Source of the DNA: Pelomyxa schiedti
Taxonomy: Eukaryota > Evosea > Pelobiontida > Pelomyxidae
DNA: 49,129 nt
Assembly (NCBI GenBank): GCA_020536535.1
Contig: JAHLWZ010000913.1
Coordinates: forward strand, 1 to 49,129
Direction of reading: 5' to 3'
The notes under the pieces were generated by a model. That model did no database searches, was not told where the DNA came from, and worked only from the letters and a program-made list of their open reading frames with translations. Position numbers and translations under genes: made by a program. Below are positions 1-20,492 of this stretch, in pieces (positions within the stretch are counted from its first letter, which is position 1; each line of letters opens with the position of its first letter).

Positions 1-32
1 AAACAAAAGTGAAGCTTATAAATAAAGTGTGT

Positions 33-106
33 CGCCCACTCTGGGGCTCGAACCCAGGACCACTTGATTAAAAGTCAAGCGCTCATGCCATCTGAGCTAA
101 GTAGGC
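33..106 (-). tRNA. tRNA-Lys (UUU), array copy 1
   Basis: Read on the minus strand, a complete cloverleaf forms. The acceptor pair is GCCTACT/AGTGGGC with one G-U, the anticodon stem is CTTGA/TCAAG, and the loop CTTTTAA gives anticodon TTT. The T arm is CTGGG-TTCGAGC-CCCAG. No intron and no encoded CCA are seen. An identical gene lies at 2022-2095, and the window begins only 32 bases beyond the 3' end. Confidence 0.96.
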
Positions 107-237
107 TGGCAAAAAGAAGCACTCTCACAATTAAAGAGGAAGGAGAAGGGGGGGAAAAAAAAAGAAACAGAAACAAACCCTTGAACACCAACCACACACA
201 AATACAGAAGCAAGAAGAAAAGGAAAAAAAAAAAGAC

Positions 238-320
238 CGACACCAGCAGGATTTGAACCTGCGCCTCCAACGGAGAAGTGATTTCTAGTCACTCGCATTA
301 GACCACTCTGCCATGGTGTC
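238..320 (-). tRNA. tRNA-Ser (AGA), array copy 1
   Basis: This is a class II tRNA on the minus strand. The acceptor pair is GACACCA/TGGTGTC, the anticodon stem is AGTGA/TCACT, and the loop CTAGAAA gives AGA (inosine-modified in eukaryotes). A long variable arm follows, as expected for serine. An A-run just left of the gene (T-run on the minus strand) is a good Pol III terminator. It shares acceptor and T-arm sequence with the Ser-UGA gene at 1170-1252. Confidence 0.96.
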
Positions 321-437
321 TTCTCTTATACATTTTCTATCGTTTATATGTGATTATACACTGTAAAAGGAGGCACAAAACGGGGTGGGGGAAAAAAAAC
401 AAAAGATTGGATGGGAAGGGGAGCGGGGGAAAAAAGT

Positions 438-524
438 TCCTCGCTGCCGGAATCGAACCAGCGACAAATGGATTACTTTGCTTTGCACTACAGTCCACTA
501 CTCTACCAACTGAGCTAAGCGAGG
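438..524 (-). tRNA. tRNA-Tyr (GUA) with a 14-nt intron, array copy 1
   Basis: On the minus strand the acceptor arms CCTCGCT and AGCGAGG pair, and the anticodon stem is GTGGA/TCCAT. Between the stem strands lie 21 bases where a loop needs seven. Anticodon GTA is therefore followed, after the usual position-37 purine, by a 14-nt intron, the canonical site for tRNA-Tyr introns in eukaryotes. A T-run follows on the minus strand. The second copy at 2334-2420 keeps the intron. Confidence 0.95.
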
Positions 525-656
525 TTTCAGAGGTATGTTCAGAAAGACCTCTCATGTATTTCTCTCGTATCCAACCAACGGCAGAAAAGGAGGAAAAACC
601 TCTTCAAATGCGAGAAGAAGCGGGAGCTTTTGTGCATCTTTTTTGAAAAAAAAAGA

Positions 657-738
657 TGTGTTCGATGGGATTTGAACCCACGCCACCGAAGTGAACAGAG
701 CCTTAATCTGTCGCCTTAGACCGCTCGGCCACGAACAC
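657..738 (-). tRNA. tRNA-Leu (AAG), array copy 1
   Basis: This is a class II tRNA on the minus strand with acceptor pair GTGTTCG/CGAACAC. The anticodon stem is ACAGA/TCTGT and the loop TTAAGGC gives AAG. It has a long variable arm and a canonical T arm. A run of at least nine T on the minus strand lies directly downstream and should terminate Pol III. Confidence 0.96.
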
Positions 739-1169
739 TACAGAGTTTGAAGCAAGGTCTTGCACTACGGGTAGCTCCACCCAAAAGTGTGGGAGCGAAG
801 CGAACCAACCACCCGTCGCACCTATTCTTGCATTGTGTGTGTAGAGTGCCTCTTTGCCACTCCTATCTAATAATTCTTCTCCTTCCTTCCCTCCCACCAA
901 CACAGCTTGTTTGTGTGACTTTCATAATGATGTAATGTAGAAAGCATAAAAGTGTCACTCATGCCTCTGCAAAAGTACTTGTTGTAGTAGCTCTCACAAG
1001 TTCCCACCCACCATTATCCTCACAAAAACCCTCACCACTACAACCTCCACAAATGCCCACTACAATTCTCACAAAAGTGAATGAAAAAAAGCACAGAACC
1101 GAGGTTCTTTTTTTTTCCCCAAAGCACCGCCACCGCCACGTTCAACGTCAAGGTTGTATTTTTTTAGAG
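739..1169. other. Array spacer without a gene
   Basis: Spacer between the oppositely oriented Leu and Ser-UGA genes. It holds homopolymer-rich low-complexity DNA and the sequence at 790-805 that is found inverted at 2686-2701. I see no protein gene, and the short reading frames here are not supported. Confidence 0.6.
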
Positions 1170-1252
1170 GACACCATGGCGGAGTGGTCTAACGCGGTAG
1201 ACTTGAAATCTACTCTCCTTTGGAGGCGCAGGTTCAAACCCTGCTGGTGTCG
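1170..1252 (+). tRNA. tRNA-Ser (UGA)
   Basis: This is a class II tRNA on the plus strand. Acceptor GACACCA pairs with TGGTGTC, the anticodon stem is GTAGA/TCTAC, and the loop CTTGAAA gives TGA. A long variable arm and T-rich 3' flank (Pol III terminator) are present. It lies in the part of the array unit that is not repeated inside the window. Confidence 0.96.
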
Positions 1253-1492
1253 TTGTTTTTATGTTTTTTTTTCCCCTGGTCCCTCTTTTTTGTTGTCTTG
1301 CACAGCCAAAGAAAAAAGTGGAAAGAACATATACATAGTAAGTAAGTACATCAATAAAAAGACCTTTTCAAATAATACCTATCATTGTCACAAGATGAAG
1401 GACTCAGCTCAATCCAATCATTCATACAACCAACAGTGGTAGTAATAAACCAAAAAAAAGTTAAAAATTTTTTTTAAAAAAAAAAAAGTATA

Positions 1493-1564
1493 CGCCCCAT
1501 GCAGGGGTCGAACCTGCGACTCCCGGATTAGAAATCCGGTGCTCTTCCTCTGAGCTAATGGGGC
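1493..1564 (-). tRNA. tRNA-Arg (UCU)
   Basis: On the minus strand, GCCCCAT pairs with ATGGGGC. The anticodon stem is CCGGA/TCCGG and the loop TTTCTAA gives TCT. The T arm is intact. An A-run at 1477-1488 (T-run on the minus strand) is the likely terminator. No intron is seen. Confidence 0.96.
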
Positions 1565-1699
1565 ATGCTTTGGTTCTGCAAGAGATTGGACTTTATAACT
1601 GAACTGATACTCAAACGTCTAGTCCAAGCAAACCGGGATGAAATTTTTTTGACTTGCACACACAGTCATCTGGACATCTCTACCTTGCTTTTATTGATA

Positions 1700-1770
1700 G
1701 GCTCTGTTGTTTAGTGGCAGAATACTTGTTTTGGGTACAAGTGGCCCCGGTTCGATTCCGGGCAGAGCCC
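1700..1770 (+). tRNA. tRNA-Pro (UGG)
   Basis: On the plus strand, acceptor GGCTCTG pairs with CAGAGCC. The anticodon stem is CTTGT/ACAAG and the loop TTTGGGT gives TGG, hence proline. T arm CCCGG-TTCGATT-CCGGG is canonical. A short TTTT follows. This is the last gene of the seven-gene unit before the repeat restarts near 1990. Confidence 0.94.
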
Positions 1771-2021
1771 TATTTTAAACTCTGTGTTGTTTTGTGTTGT
1801 GGCTGCGTGGTGCTGTTTGCTGTTGGTTGGCATGAAGATTTTTTCCCTCTGTTTGGCTTTTTTTTGCATTTGTTTAGTTTGTGTGTTTAGTTTGCCTGAT
1901 GTCTTCTCCTCTTTACATGCACTCCAGCAACACAAAAAAGAAAAGAAGAGTGTGGTGATGGATGCTGCTCACTTCCTCAGGGGAAAAAAAAACAAAAGTG
2001 AAGCTTATAAATAAAGTGTGT

Positions 2022-2095
2022 CGCCCACTCTGGGGCTCGAACCCAGGACCACTTGATTAAAAGTCAAGCGCTCATGCCATCTGAGCTAAGTAGGC
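2022..2095 (-). tRNA. tRNA-Lys (UUU), array copy 2
   Basis: Identical to the gene at 33-106, offset 1989 bases. It marks the start of the second, truncated array unit. Confidence 0.96.
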
Positions 2096-2133
2096 TGGCA
2101 AAAAGAAGCAAGAAGAAAAGGAAAAAAAAAGAC

Positions 2134-2216
2134 CGACACCAGCAGGATTTGAACCTGCGCCTCCAACGGAGAAGTGATTTCTAGTCACTCGCATTAGACC
2201 ACTCTGCCATGGTGTC
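2134..2216 (-). tRNA. tRNA-Ser (AGA), array copy 2
   Basis: Identical to the gene at 238-320, but the offset is now 1896, because about 91 bp between the Lys and Ser genes of copy 1 is missing here and the flanking A-runs differ in length. Confidence 0.96.
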
Positions 2217-2333
2217 TTCTCTTATACATTTTCTATCGTTTTTATGTGATTATACACTGTAAAAGGAGGCACAAAACGGGGTGGGGGAAAAAAAACAAAA
2301 GATTGGATGGGAAGGGGAGCGGGGGAAAAAAGT

Positions 2334-2420
2334 TCCTCGCTGCCGGAATCGAACCAGCGACAAATGGATTACTTTGCTTTGCACTACAGTCCACTACTCT
2401 ACCAACTGAGCTAAGCGAGG
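2334..2420 (-). tRNA. tRNA-Tyr (GUA) with a 14-nt intron, array copy 2
   Basis: Identical to the gene at 438-524, offset 1896, with the same anticodon-loop intron. Nothing suggests a pseudogene. Confidence 0.95.
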
Positions 2421-2552
2421 TTTCAGAGGTATGTTCAGAAAGACCTCTCATGTATTTCTCTCGTATCCAACCAACGGCAGAAAAGGAGGAAAAACCTCTT
2501 CAAATGCGAGAAGAAGCGGGAGCTTTTGTGCATCTTTTTTGAAAAAAAAAGA

Positions 2553-2634
2553 TGTGTTCGATGGGATTTGAACCCACGCCACCGAAGTGAACAGAGCCTT
2601 AATCTGTCGCCTTAGACCGCTCGGCCACGAACAC
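2553..2634 (-). tRNA. tRNA-Leu (AAG), array copy 2
   Basis: Identical to the gene at 657-738, offset 1896. It is the last tRNA before the array stops at the fold-back at 2673-2714. Confidence 0.96.
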
Positions 2635-2672
2635 TACAGAGTTTGAAGCAAGGTCTTGCACTACGGGTAGCT

Positions 2673-2714
2673 CCACCCAAAAGTGGTTCGCTTCGCTCCC
2701 ACACTTTTGGGTGG
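2673..2714. repeat. Fold-back inverted repeat at the array edge
   Basis: Arms CCACCCAAAAGTG (2673-2685) and CACTTTTGGGTGG (2702-2714) are perfect inverted repeats around a 16-base loop. In copy 1 the same left arm (777-789) is followed by 790-805, which is the exact reverse complement of this loop. Copy 2 therefore turns back and copies its own opposite strand. This looks like a template-switch or fold-back breakpoint rather than a transcription terminator. Confidence 0.85.
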
Positions 2715-2748
2715 TTGCCTATTTTATTTTTTATTTTTTTTTCGTTTT

Positions 2749-5700
2749 TTAGCTGTTTCCTGGGTTGAAGAAGAAATTGAAGAAGGCAGAAACGCCCTCT
2801 GGTATGGTTGTCTCTGATGGGGGTGTTGACGGAGGAGAGGCAGTTGGTGGGGGCCGTGGAGCGGGCATTGTGGGAATAGGTAGTGGTGGTGGTGGAGGTA
2901 GTACTGAGCCCGGAGGTGGTGGTGATGTACGTGGTGCGGGTGTGTAAGGAACTGGTTGCCATGCTGAAAGAGTAGTGGTGCTGTTTAGTGCATTCTCTGG
3001 TGTACTTTGTGGAGGGGGTGCTGATGCTGATACTGAAATAAGATGTGGTCCGGCTTTTACCACTGATACAACAGGCCCACCAGCTAATCCAGGGGCTGCA
3101 GTGATACTCACACCACCGGGATGTGTTGCAGTTTTGGTCCTCCCAGATATGCATTGCAATCTCTTCATGCTCTTACAGTTCCATACAGCAATACTCTATG
3201 TATAGGTTAGTTTCTCCCGCTAAAGTGAGTAAAGTGCAACTTTGTCAGAAGAGGCACTCCATAACTGCTCAGGAAAATTACTGCCTGGAAAATTTACAGA
3301 AACCATGGAATTCACTTGATCACCATGAGCATTGGGGAAGAAAGCAGTACACCTGCCAGTCACATATCCACTGTGTGTGCCATTTCTATATTTGGTTAGC
3401 CTTTTCTGTTTGTTTAGTTAAAACTACGTTGGTTTCTCCAGCTCCCATGCACGGACAGAACCAATAGCGGAACTGCAAGATAAATTTAGTTAGAAAGCAA
3501 ATCTTTTGGGAAGATTTACGCAGTGCACAGGAGATTCATTTCTGGAATCCTTGCTAATGACGTTGTTGCTCCAGATAAGTGTGGTACCCATCGGTATACC
3601 ACTTCAAGGGTCTGTGGGTTTAGTTCAACAACGTCATTGTTGCTGAGTCCTATGACCAGAATATCCTACCCTAACGTAAAAAAAAAAACATAACTCTTAC
3701 AGGCATTCTATAACCTCATCACAAAAGATTGATGTTGGTTGTATGGACAGAGATGCAGACCGCTCCAGAGTGTGTCCATCCCAAGCACATATCTTGCCAT
3801 CAGCAAAGCCTATCCATACAAGTGCGGAAGAGCGTTTGATTGAACTGCCTTCTGAGGCAAGTATTGAAGGCAGTAGTGAGGCACCAGAAGGGGAGGCGCT
3901 GGTACCAGAGTACATACAAATAACAGCAGTTCTGATAAATCTAAGATTAAGACAGTGGGTATGGGTCAGACCGAGTATTGGAGGCAATGAAGCGTTCCAC
4001 CATAGTATGGGTCAGGGCATCAATTATAACCAAACAACCATCACTGGTTCCGCACAATACAGATGTGTCAGCAGGAGCACCACATCTCACTTGATCTACC
4101 TCTAGTGTTGATACCTACTAACATATCAAAATTGGCCATAACCATGATTATTATACCAATGAAAAGCCCGACTTAGAAAGAGTATAAGTATTTAGCAGGC
4201 CAGACTCAAACGCTACCCAGAGTTTATTGCAACACCATATTGCGAATAGTGGATTTGTCTGGGAAATTGTGGTGCTCACAACAAGAGGTGACGTAACTTC
4301 ATTTGGAGAGTACGATAAAACGTACGTGGCAGAGGCATCTCTTTGAGAGTTAGAGGGGCCCGAAAATTTGTTGGTATACAATTCCTTCTCAGTCACCTGG
4401 GCTGATGTCGTTGAGTTCAAAATTTCAACAATAGTTTTGAGCAGAGGTCTTGAGAAAGTTGGGTTTTCGGCAGTCTTCACCAGTTCAATAATTGCAGGAG
4501 GACAGTCCTGTGAAGGTTAATGGTGGATAGGAGGATAGCTATGATACCTCTGTGAGAGATTTGGTCAGTTGAGTCAGCTCAACATTTGACTTGGCAACAT
4601 TCGGCACGTACATTTCCCACAGGAGAAGAAGGAAGCTGTGTGTGCATTAGAGAAAAACTTGTCTGGAAAAGGAAACCAGAAGACATCAAATTCCTCTGTC
4701 CAAAAAGCTGCCTTGATGAGGAATTTAAATTTAAAAATGGAGGATCAGGAATACATATTTATTAGCCCAGGTAGGTTGAATCAGCTCTGAAGCACTAAAA
4801 CCTGCCTTGGAACTGACTGGCGAGGTGTCACTAGGTGAAGGATTTGGTGACATCCAGAAGGGACCTTGGCTAAAGGAATCATGCAATCCTGGGAAATACG
4901 GTATTCCCAACTTGCAGGTAATATTACTCCCAGTGTGGTTAATCCATATATTTTGACTGTAGGTACTTCAGCATTACCGAAAAAAAAAAAAAAAGATAAC
5001 CTGTGGACTCTACCATGGAACAGAGGAGGAACTGCTGTATGCAATTCTTTCAAAATGGAACACAGGTTTCGTGAAATCCTTCCCTTGTTTAGAGTGAAGT
5101 AAATAAGGCAGGACAATACATCATCTTCTCTTCCAGGGTTACCCCATCATGTGTTAGGAAGTCATGGAGAAGAAGCCCACCAGGTTCAGTATAAACAGAA
5201 CAGGTAGCCTCAGATATCCCTAACTTGGGATTCATTGAAAGTTCTGAGATCTATACTACCTTTTATCTGCAACAATCCTTTGAATCCACGTAGAAGTGCC
5301 AGTTTCGTAAAGAACACATCAATTGAATCACGGGGAATGGAATCAAAAGAGTGTTGTTGGAATCCAGAAAGTTCTGGCAACTCCTGTATTATAGGATTTT
5401 TCGTGGAACTGCTAACTGTGGTTTCTGAAGCAGTATTTGGCTCGTTCTTGGAATTGAGATCACTGGAGTCAGGAGATACACTCCTTTCCTTTTTTCCAAA
5501 CACAGGTAATGCTTCCTCACTGTGAGCTGCATCAGGTAGCAATAGCCGAGCGCACATATGTATCCCTGTTTTACGACATTTGATCCAGCCCCAACCATCC
5601 CGCGCCCCTCTCACACATTCCCTCTGTGTAAATTGGCACAGATGACAACTGGGGCATAGAATCAAATGGCGTGATAGTGGCTGTAAAACTCCAGCATGTA

Positions 5701-8700
5701 CAACACTGCATGTGGATTGCATGGCAAGTACTTGAGATAAGAGTGTATTTTGTGCTTGTCTCGGAGAGAGTTGAGACACTGTAGTAGCTGTGTGTGGAGG
5801 CATACGAACAGAAACTGTTGTTGAATTTTGAGAAAGAGAGAAGAAAACGAAGGCAATTTCATGTCCAAGAAGAAGTAGCACCGCATTTTTCCAAACAGAG
5901 AGCCTTTAGTAAAACTTAAATTTAATGGCGATCTTGGTAAGGAAACCTTTGAACACCGGGAATAGACATAGTTGCTGAGAGCAATTCTGTTCCAGCATTT
6001 GGAGGAAGGTGCTGCAATTCGAAGACATGGGTAATCTCAACAGTCGCATTTGGGATAGCAGACCACCACCCCTCTGTCATTCCAGAAAGTTCTTGAGACA
6101 TTAGTGTTGGGCACAGAAACTATTACCAGTAAGGGACGTTCATATTTTTAATGAGTCAAAACCTGTTCCACTATATTGGAGGAATTTCTTGTTGGGTATC
6201 CAAAAGAAATGGCCTCCAAAACTTCACAAATGATGTTCCAATCAGGTTTGCTTGAAAGGCCACAGTGGCCTGTTGCTCTATTCTATGCTATCTTTAATCT
6301 TGGGAATGAAGAGAAAAGACATACTTCAGTAGCCTCTCTTAGCCAGTCGAACCATTGAGCAAGCCAACCAATATTTATAACAATCTTTTCTCGCAAAATC
6401 AAAATCAGACCTTGTGGGGAACAATCAACAGACTTAGGTAAATAGTAAGAAATACACACCCATTTCCGACATGAACCTTCGTAACTGCCATGCTTTACCA
6501 GGTTCAATCCCACAGTCAACTGCCCACGCCAAAAACGTGGGTGCTGTAGTCAATGGCGTTGACATAGATCTGTTCCTCAAATATTCAGCAAAAAAGACCC
6601 AGCTCTCGGGTATGACCTGCACTGATTACCACTTGTTACAAATCGTAAGAGCGACCTTGTTCCCCTTCAGAATATTGAAAATAGCATCTCTAAGTTCAGT
6701 AATCCTACCATTGCCTGTAGGAATGACATCACGCAATCCAGCGTAAAGTGCCTAAAAAGTATGAGATAGAAAAGAAGAAGTGTGTAAACTTTTGGATAAC
6801 GGTGCTTGGCATGTGCAATGTTACTCATTGCATCATTTTCTACATCAGAGTCTGCATGTGTACCAATAAGGAGAAGTGGAGAAATATCACTGGCGTCTGT
6901 TAGGCACAAAACCCAATTCATGAGGTAATCCACCCAAGAAAAGTCCTTCTGTAAAAAGTACAATCAGTTCAAGAAGTAAAAACAGAAATACTTTTACCTT
7001 CTCAGCATTAAAGACAATTACAAAAGTATTTGAACCATGAGGTAAGAAGTAAGGAAGTACATTGAGGTATTCTGGATCTCCAGTAAAGTCCCAGAGGAAA
7101 ACGGTAGTTGCCGGAGAAAATGAAGTAGTATCACTATAGAGTTGTTGGACAGTAGTGATAGAGAGTAAAGGTATTTCAGCCTCCGTCTTGGAAATCCTGT
7201 TGCTGTGCATTGAAGTGAGGTACGTCTATCTGCATAAATCAAAAACCTTCTTCCCAAGGCTCGAGATAATGAATTAACCACAGTAGAGGTGCCAGCCTTA
7301 TGACCACCCAAGAAAATAATTCTATGTGACTGCCAATTAGATGCCGACATGCGTACCATTTCTAAATGTCTGCCATCCAGTTAGAGGACTTCAATAGTTG
7401 AGTATACTTTTTCATGGCTTTCCATTGCTTGTTAGGTATATCTTTCGGAAAACCAGTCAAAGGGTTCCCTAACCATTTTACATCCTGGGAGTTCCAAATA
7501 AGTTGTTTGTTGCGGGTGGGAAAAAAAGAATCACCTTGAGTGGCATTGTTGCAAGCCATGTTGGGAATGACTCAAAATTATTGCCAGACAAATCAAGTGT
7601 GCGCACTTCAGTTACAGAGGCAAGGGCCTCAGGAAGTGTGTGAAGTTGCATGTGTGAAAAATCAAGAGTTGATAATTCCTTGGATCTCAAATTACGGTCG
7701 ACATCAGCCGCTTTTCCAGCAAGTAATGCATCAAGAATTTGCTTTTTCATGAGGGACTGAGCCTGTGTAGTGGGTGTCATTTGTTGTTGAGGTTGAGGCT
7801 GGTTTGGTAGAGAAGTGTGGGAATTGAGTAGAATCTTGCTCCCAGATGGTACAGTTGCTGATTGATGAGAATTGAATGAGAAATAGGAGGTTGCTATATG
7901 GTGCATTACTAGATCTACATTTTTTCCTGTTTTGGAGCTCACTTCAAAGAAGTCCATGTGTCTTTGTGATTTTGGTTGAAAGGTTAGCATTACAGGTAAT
8001 GGTCTTACTCTGACTTCGAAAAAGCTCTGCCCTCTTCAAAGGAAACAGTTCGTCTCTTGGTATGACAGTGGTTTCCCACAATCACTTTACAGATATCCTG
8101 CAAGTTCAGATAGGTGGCAGAGTTCCGGATCCACATGGTTAAATCTGCATCTTATTAATACCTACAACTGTAAGAACACTTGTGCTTGCTTGAAAAAGTT
8201 TCTCTGTGTTTTATGCTGTAAATGTAGACAATAGCAAAGCATTTGTGAAAATAGGATCCAGTTAAGAACCGGAAACGTTCTTGACCTCTTATAAACTATA
8301 AGAAAAACGAGAAGGAAAAATGAACAATACTGTGGTTGATGTATTACAATCCTAACACATCTTTCACCTACATGTTCTATTCTACTTCTGGATGACATTT
8401 CTTTTTTGTTTTTTTTTTTTGGTTATTTATTTCAATGAAAAAAATGGATGGAATAAAAAAAACTCCAGGTACCAACAGCTAGCTCCGCCAACTTGAGAGT
8501 GTCCACTTTCGCTGTATCATCTGAACGCATGAGACCTGGAATTCAAGGTCACGATGTTACGAAGTTCGAGTCTCTGCAATATAAACCGGTCCACGTAGAC
8601 CACAGCTGCTCCTTATCAGCCTCGTAGTCCCCCAACATCAAGGCGTGAAACGACTCTTCTTTAGTAACACAAGGGGCCGCATTTCCACTCAACTTACGTG

Positions 8701-8707
8701 TGGCCAT
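2749..8707 (-). CDS. Roco-type protein: Rab-like, LRR, Roc-COR, pseudokinase, beta-propeller
   Basis: Multi-exon gene read leftwards from the ATG at 8705-8707. Domains in order follow. (1) A Rab-like fold: P-loop site GDYEADKE (8632-8609), GQERFR near 8287-8269, VGNHCHTKRR near 8080-8050, and EVSSKTGKN near 7935. (2) Leucine-rich repeats in the same open frame as the end of the Rab part (7990-7478). (3) Roc with GGHKAGTST near 7310, DFTGDPEY, and GTHAD. (4) COR, around IPESW near 6610. (5) A Cys cluster CPSCHLC near 5650. (6) A TKL-like kinase fold: GGLLLHDFL, catalytic loop HGRVHSQN (intron-split near 5005), LLLLWEM, and CPP...RPLL near 4450. (7) WD-like blades at about 4300-3500. (8) A Pro-rich tail. 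Roco family members signal through Roc-COR and usually an active kinase. Here the Rab P-loop, Roc P-loop lysine and kinase HRD aspartate are all altered, so a scaffold role is inferred. A few exon joins are unresolved. Confidence 0.85.
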
Positions 8708-9065
8708 ATCCACACGCACCGTATTCCCTCCTCTGAGTTTATTACAATTTATGCAATTATTGTGTTTCTTCCAAAGAAAACCCCAGAACAGCCAAGGCAG
8801 GGAAACAGCGCCAACGGAAAATGGGAAATCCAGGCGATCTGATCGTGGGCTTCAGAGACCGCTCCGCTGCGGCGATCACCGCTCCATTTCTTTTCTATTT
8901 CAAAAAAGGAACCCGAAAAGAGGCACGACTACATCGCCCGCGCGTGAGGTCCCACGCCAACAACCAAGTTAACAACAGCACCATCATCAATACTGTGGTG
9001 CCGCCGTTGACAGGGCGCCTACACAACACCAACACCAACAACAACAACAAGACAACAACACGGCC
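8708..9065. promoter_or_regulatory. Divergent spacer between the Roco and BEACH genes
   Basis: 358 bases between two outward-facing start codons. It probably holds both promoters and 5' leaders. I see no clear TATA or initiator motif. The right half is rich in AAC repeats. An 85-codon frame at 8821-9078 overlaps the BEACH start out of frame and could be an upstream ORF, but has no other support. Confidence 0.4.
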
Positions 9066-20321
<11,256 letters not shown>

Positions 20322-20492
20322 AACAAGAGAAAGCCCCTCTGGCCCTATTGTCTGTCTATCACAACAACCATGCACAAAGTGTCAAGTAATACTAGAGCCC
20401 ATCAAAAGTCTGTGTGTAAAAACATAGGAAGAAAAAAAACAAAATTTTTTTTCCGGTTTTTTTTTATTTTTCTTCAAATTTGCCGGGGAAAA

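Larger units (their letters stand above)
1..789. repeat. tRNA array repeat, copy 1
   Basis: This segment carries the Lys, Ser-AGA, Tyr and Leu genes. It recurs at about 1990-2685 nearly base for base. The differences I see are A-run lengths, one substitution (A at 346 versus T at 2242) and the roughly 91-bp deletion in copy 2. The match starts at base 1, so the repeat extends left of the window. The repeat period, including Ser-UGA, Arg and Pro, is about 1.99 kb. Confidence 0.93.
1990..2685. repeat. tRNA array repeat, copy 2 (truncated)
   Basis: Second copy of 1-789 with four tRNA genes. Identity runs up to base 2685, where copy 1 (at 789) continues and copy 2 reverses strand into the fold-back. 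The internal deletion is bounded in copy 1 by AGAAGC at 115-120 and 206-211, one of which remains here at 2105-2110. Confidence 0.93.

Noticed and set aside
1-2690. Protein-coding frames within the tRNA array
   Set aside because: All overlap tRNA genes or homopolymer spacers and have no family match.
2673-2714. Hairpin as a transcription terminator or small RNA precursor
   Set aside because: Its exact relation to copy 1 shows it arose by strand reversal at the repeat edge. No T-run follows the arm immediately and no transcription evidence exists.
2612-3154. A 180-codon minus-strand frame overlapping the Roco C-terminus
   Set aside because: It runs into the tRNA-Leu gene and has random composition. 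The 2749-ending frame is proline-rich and continuous with the gene.
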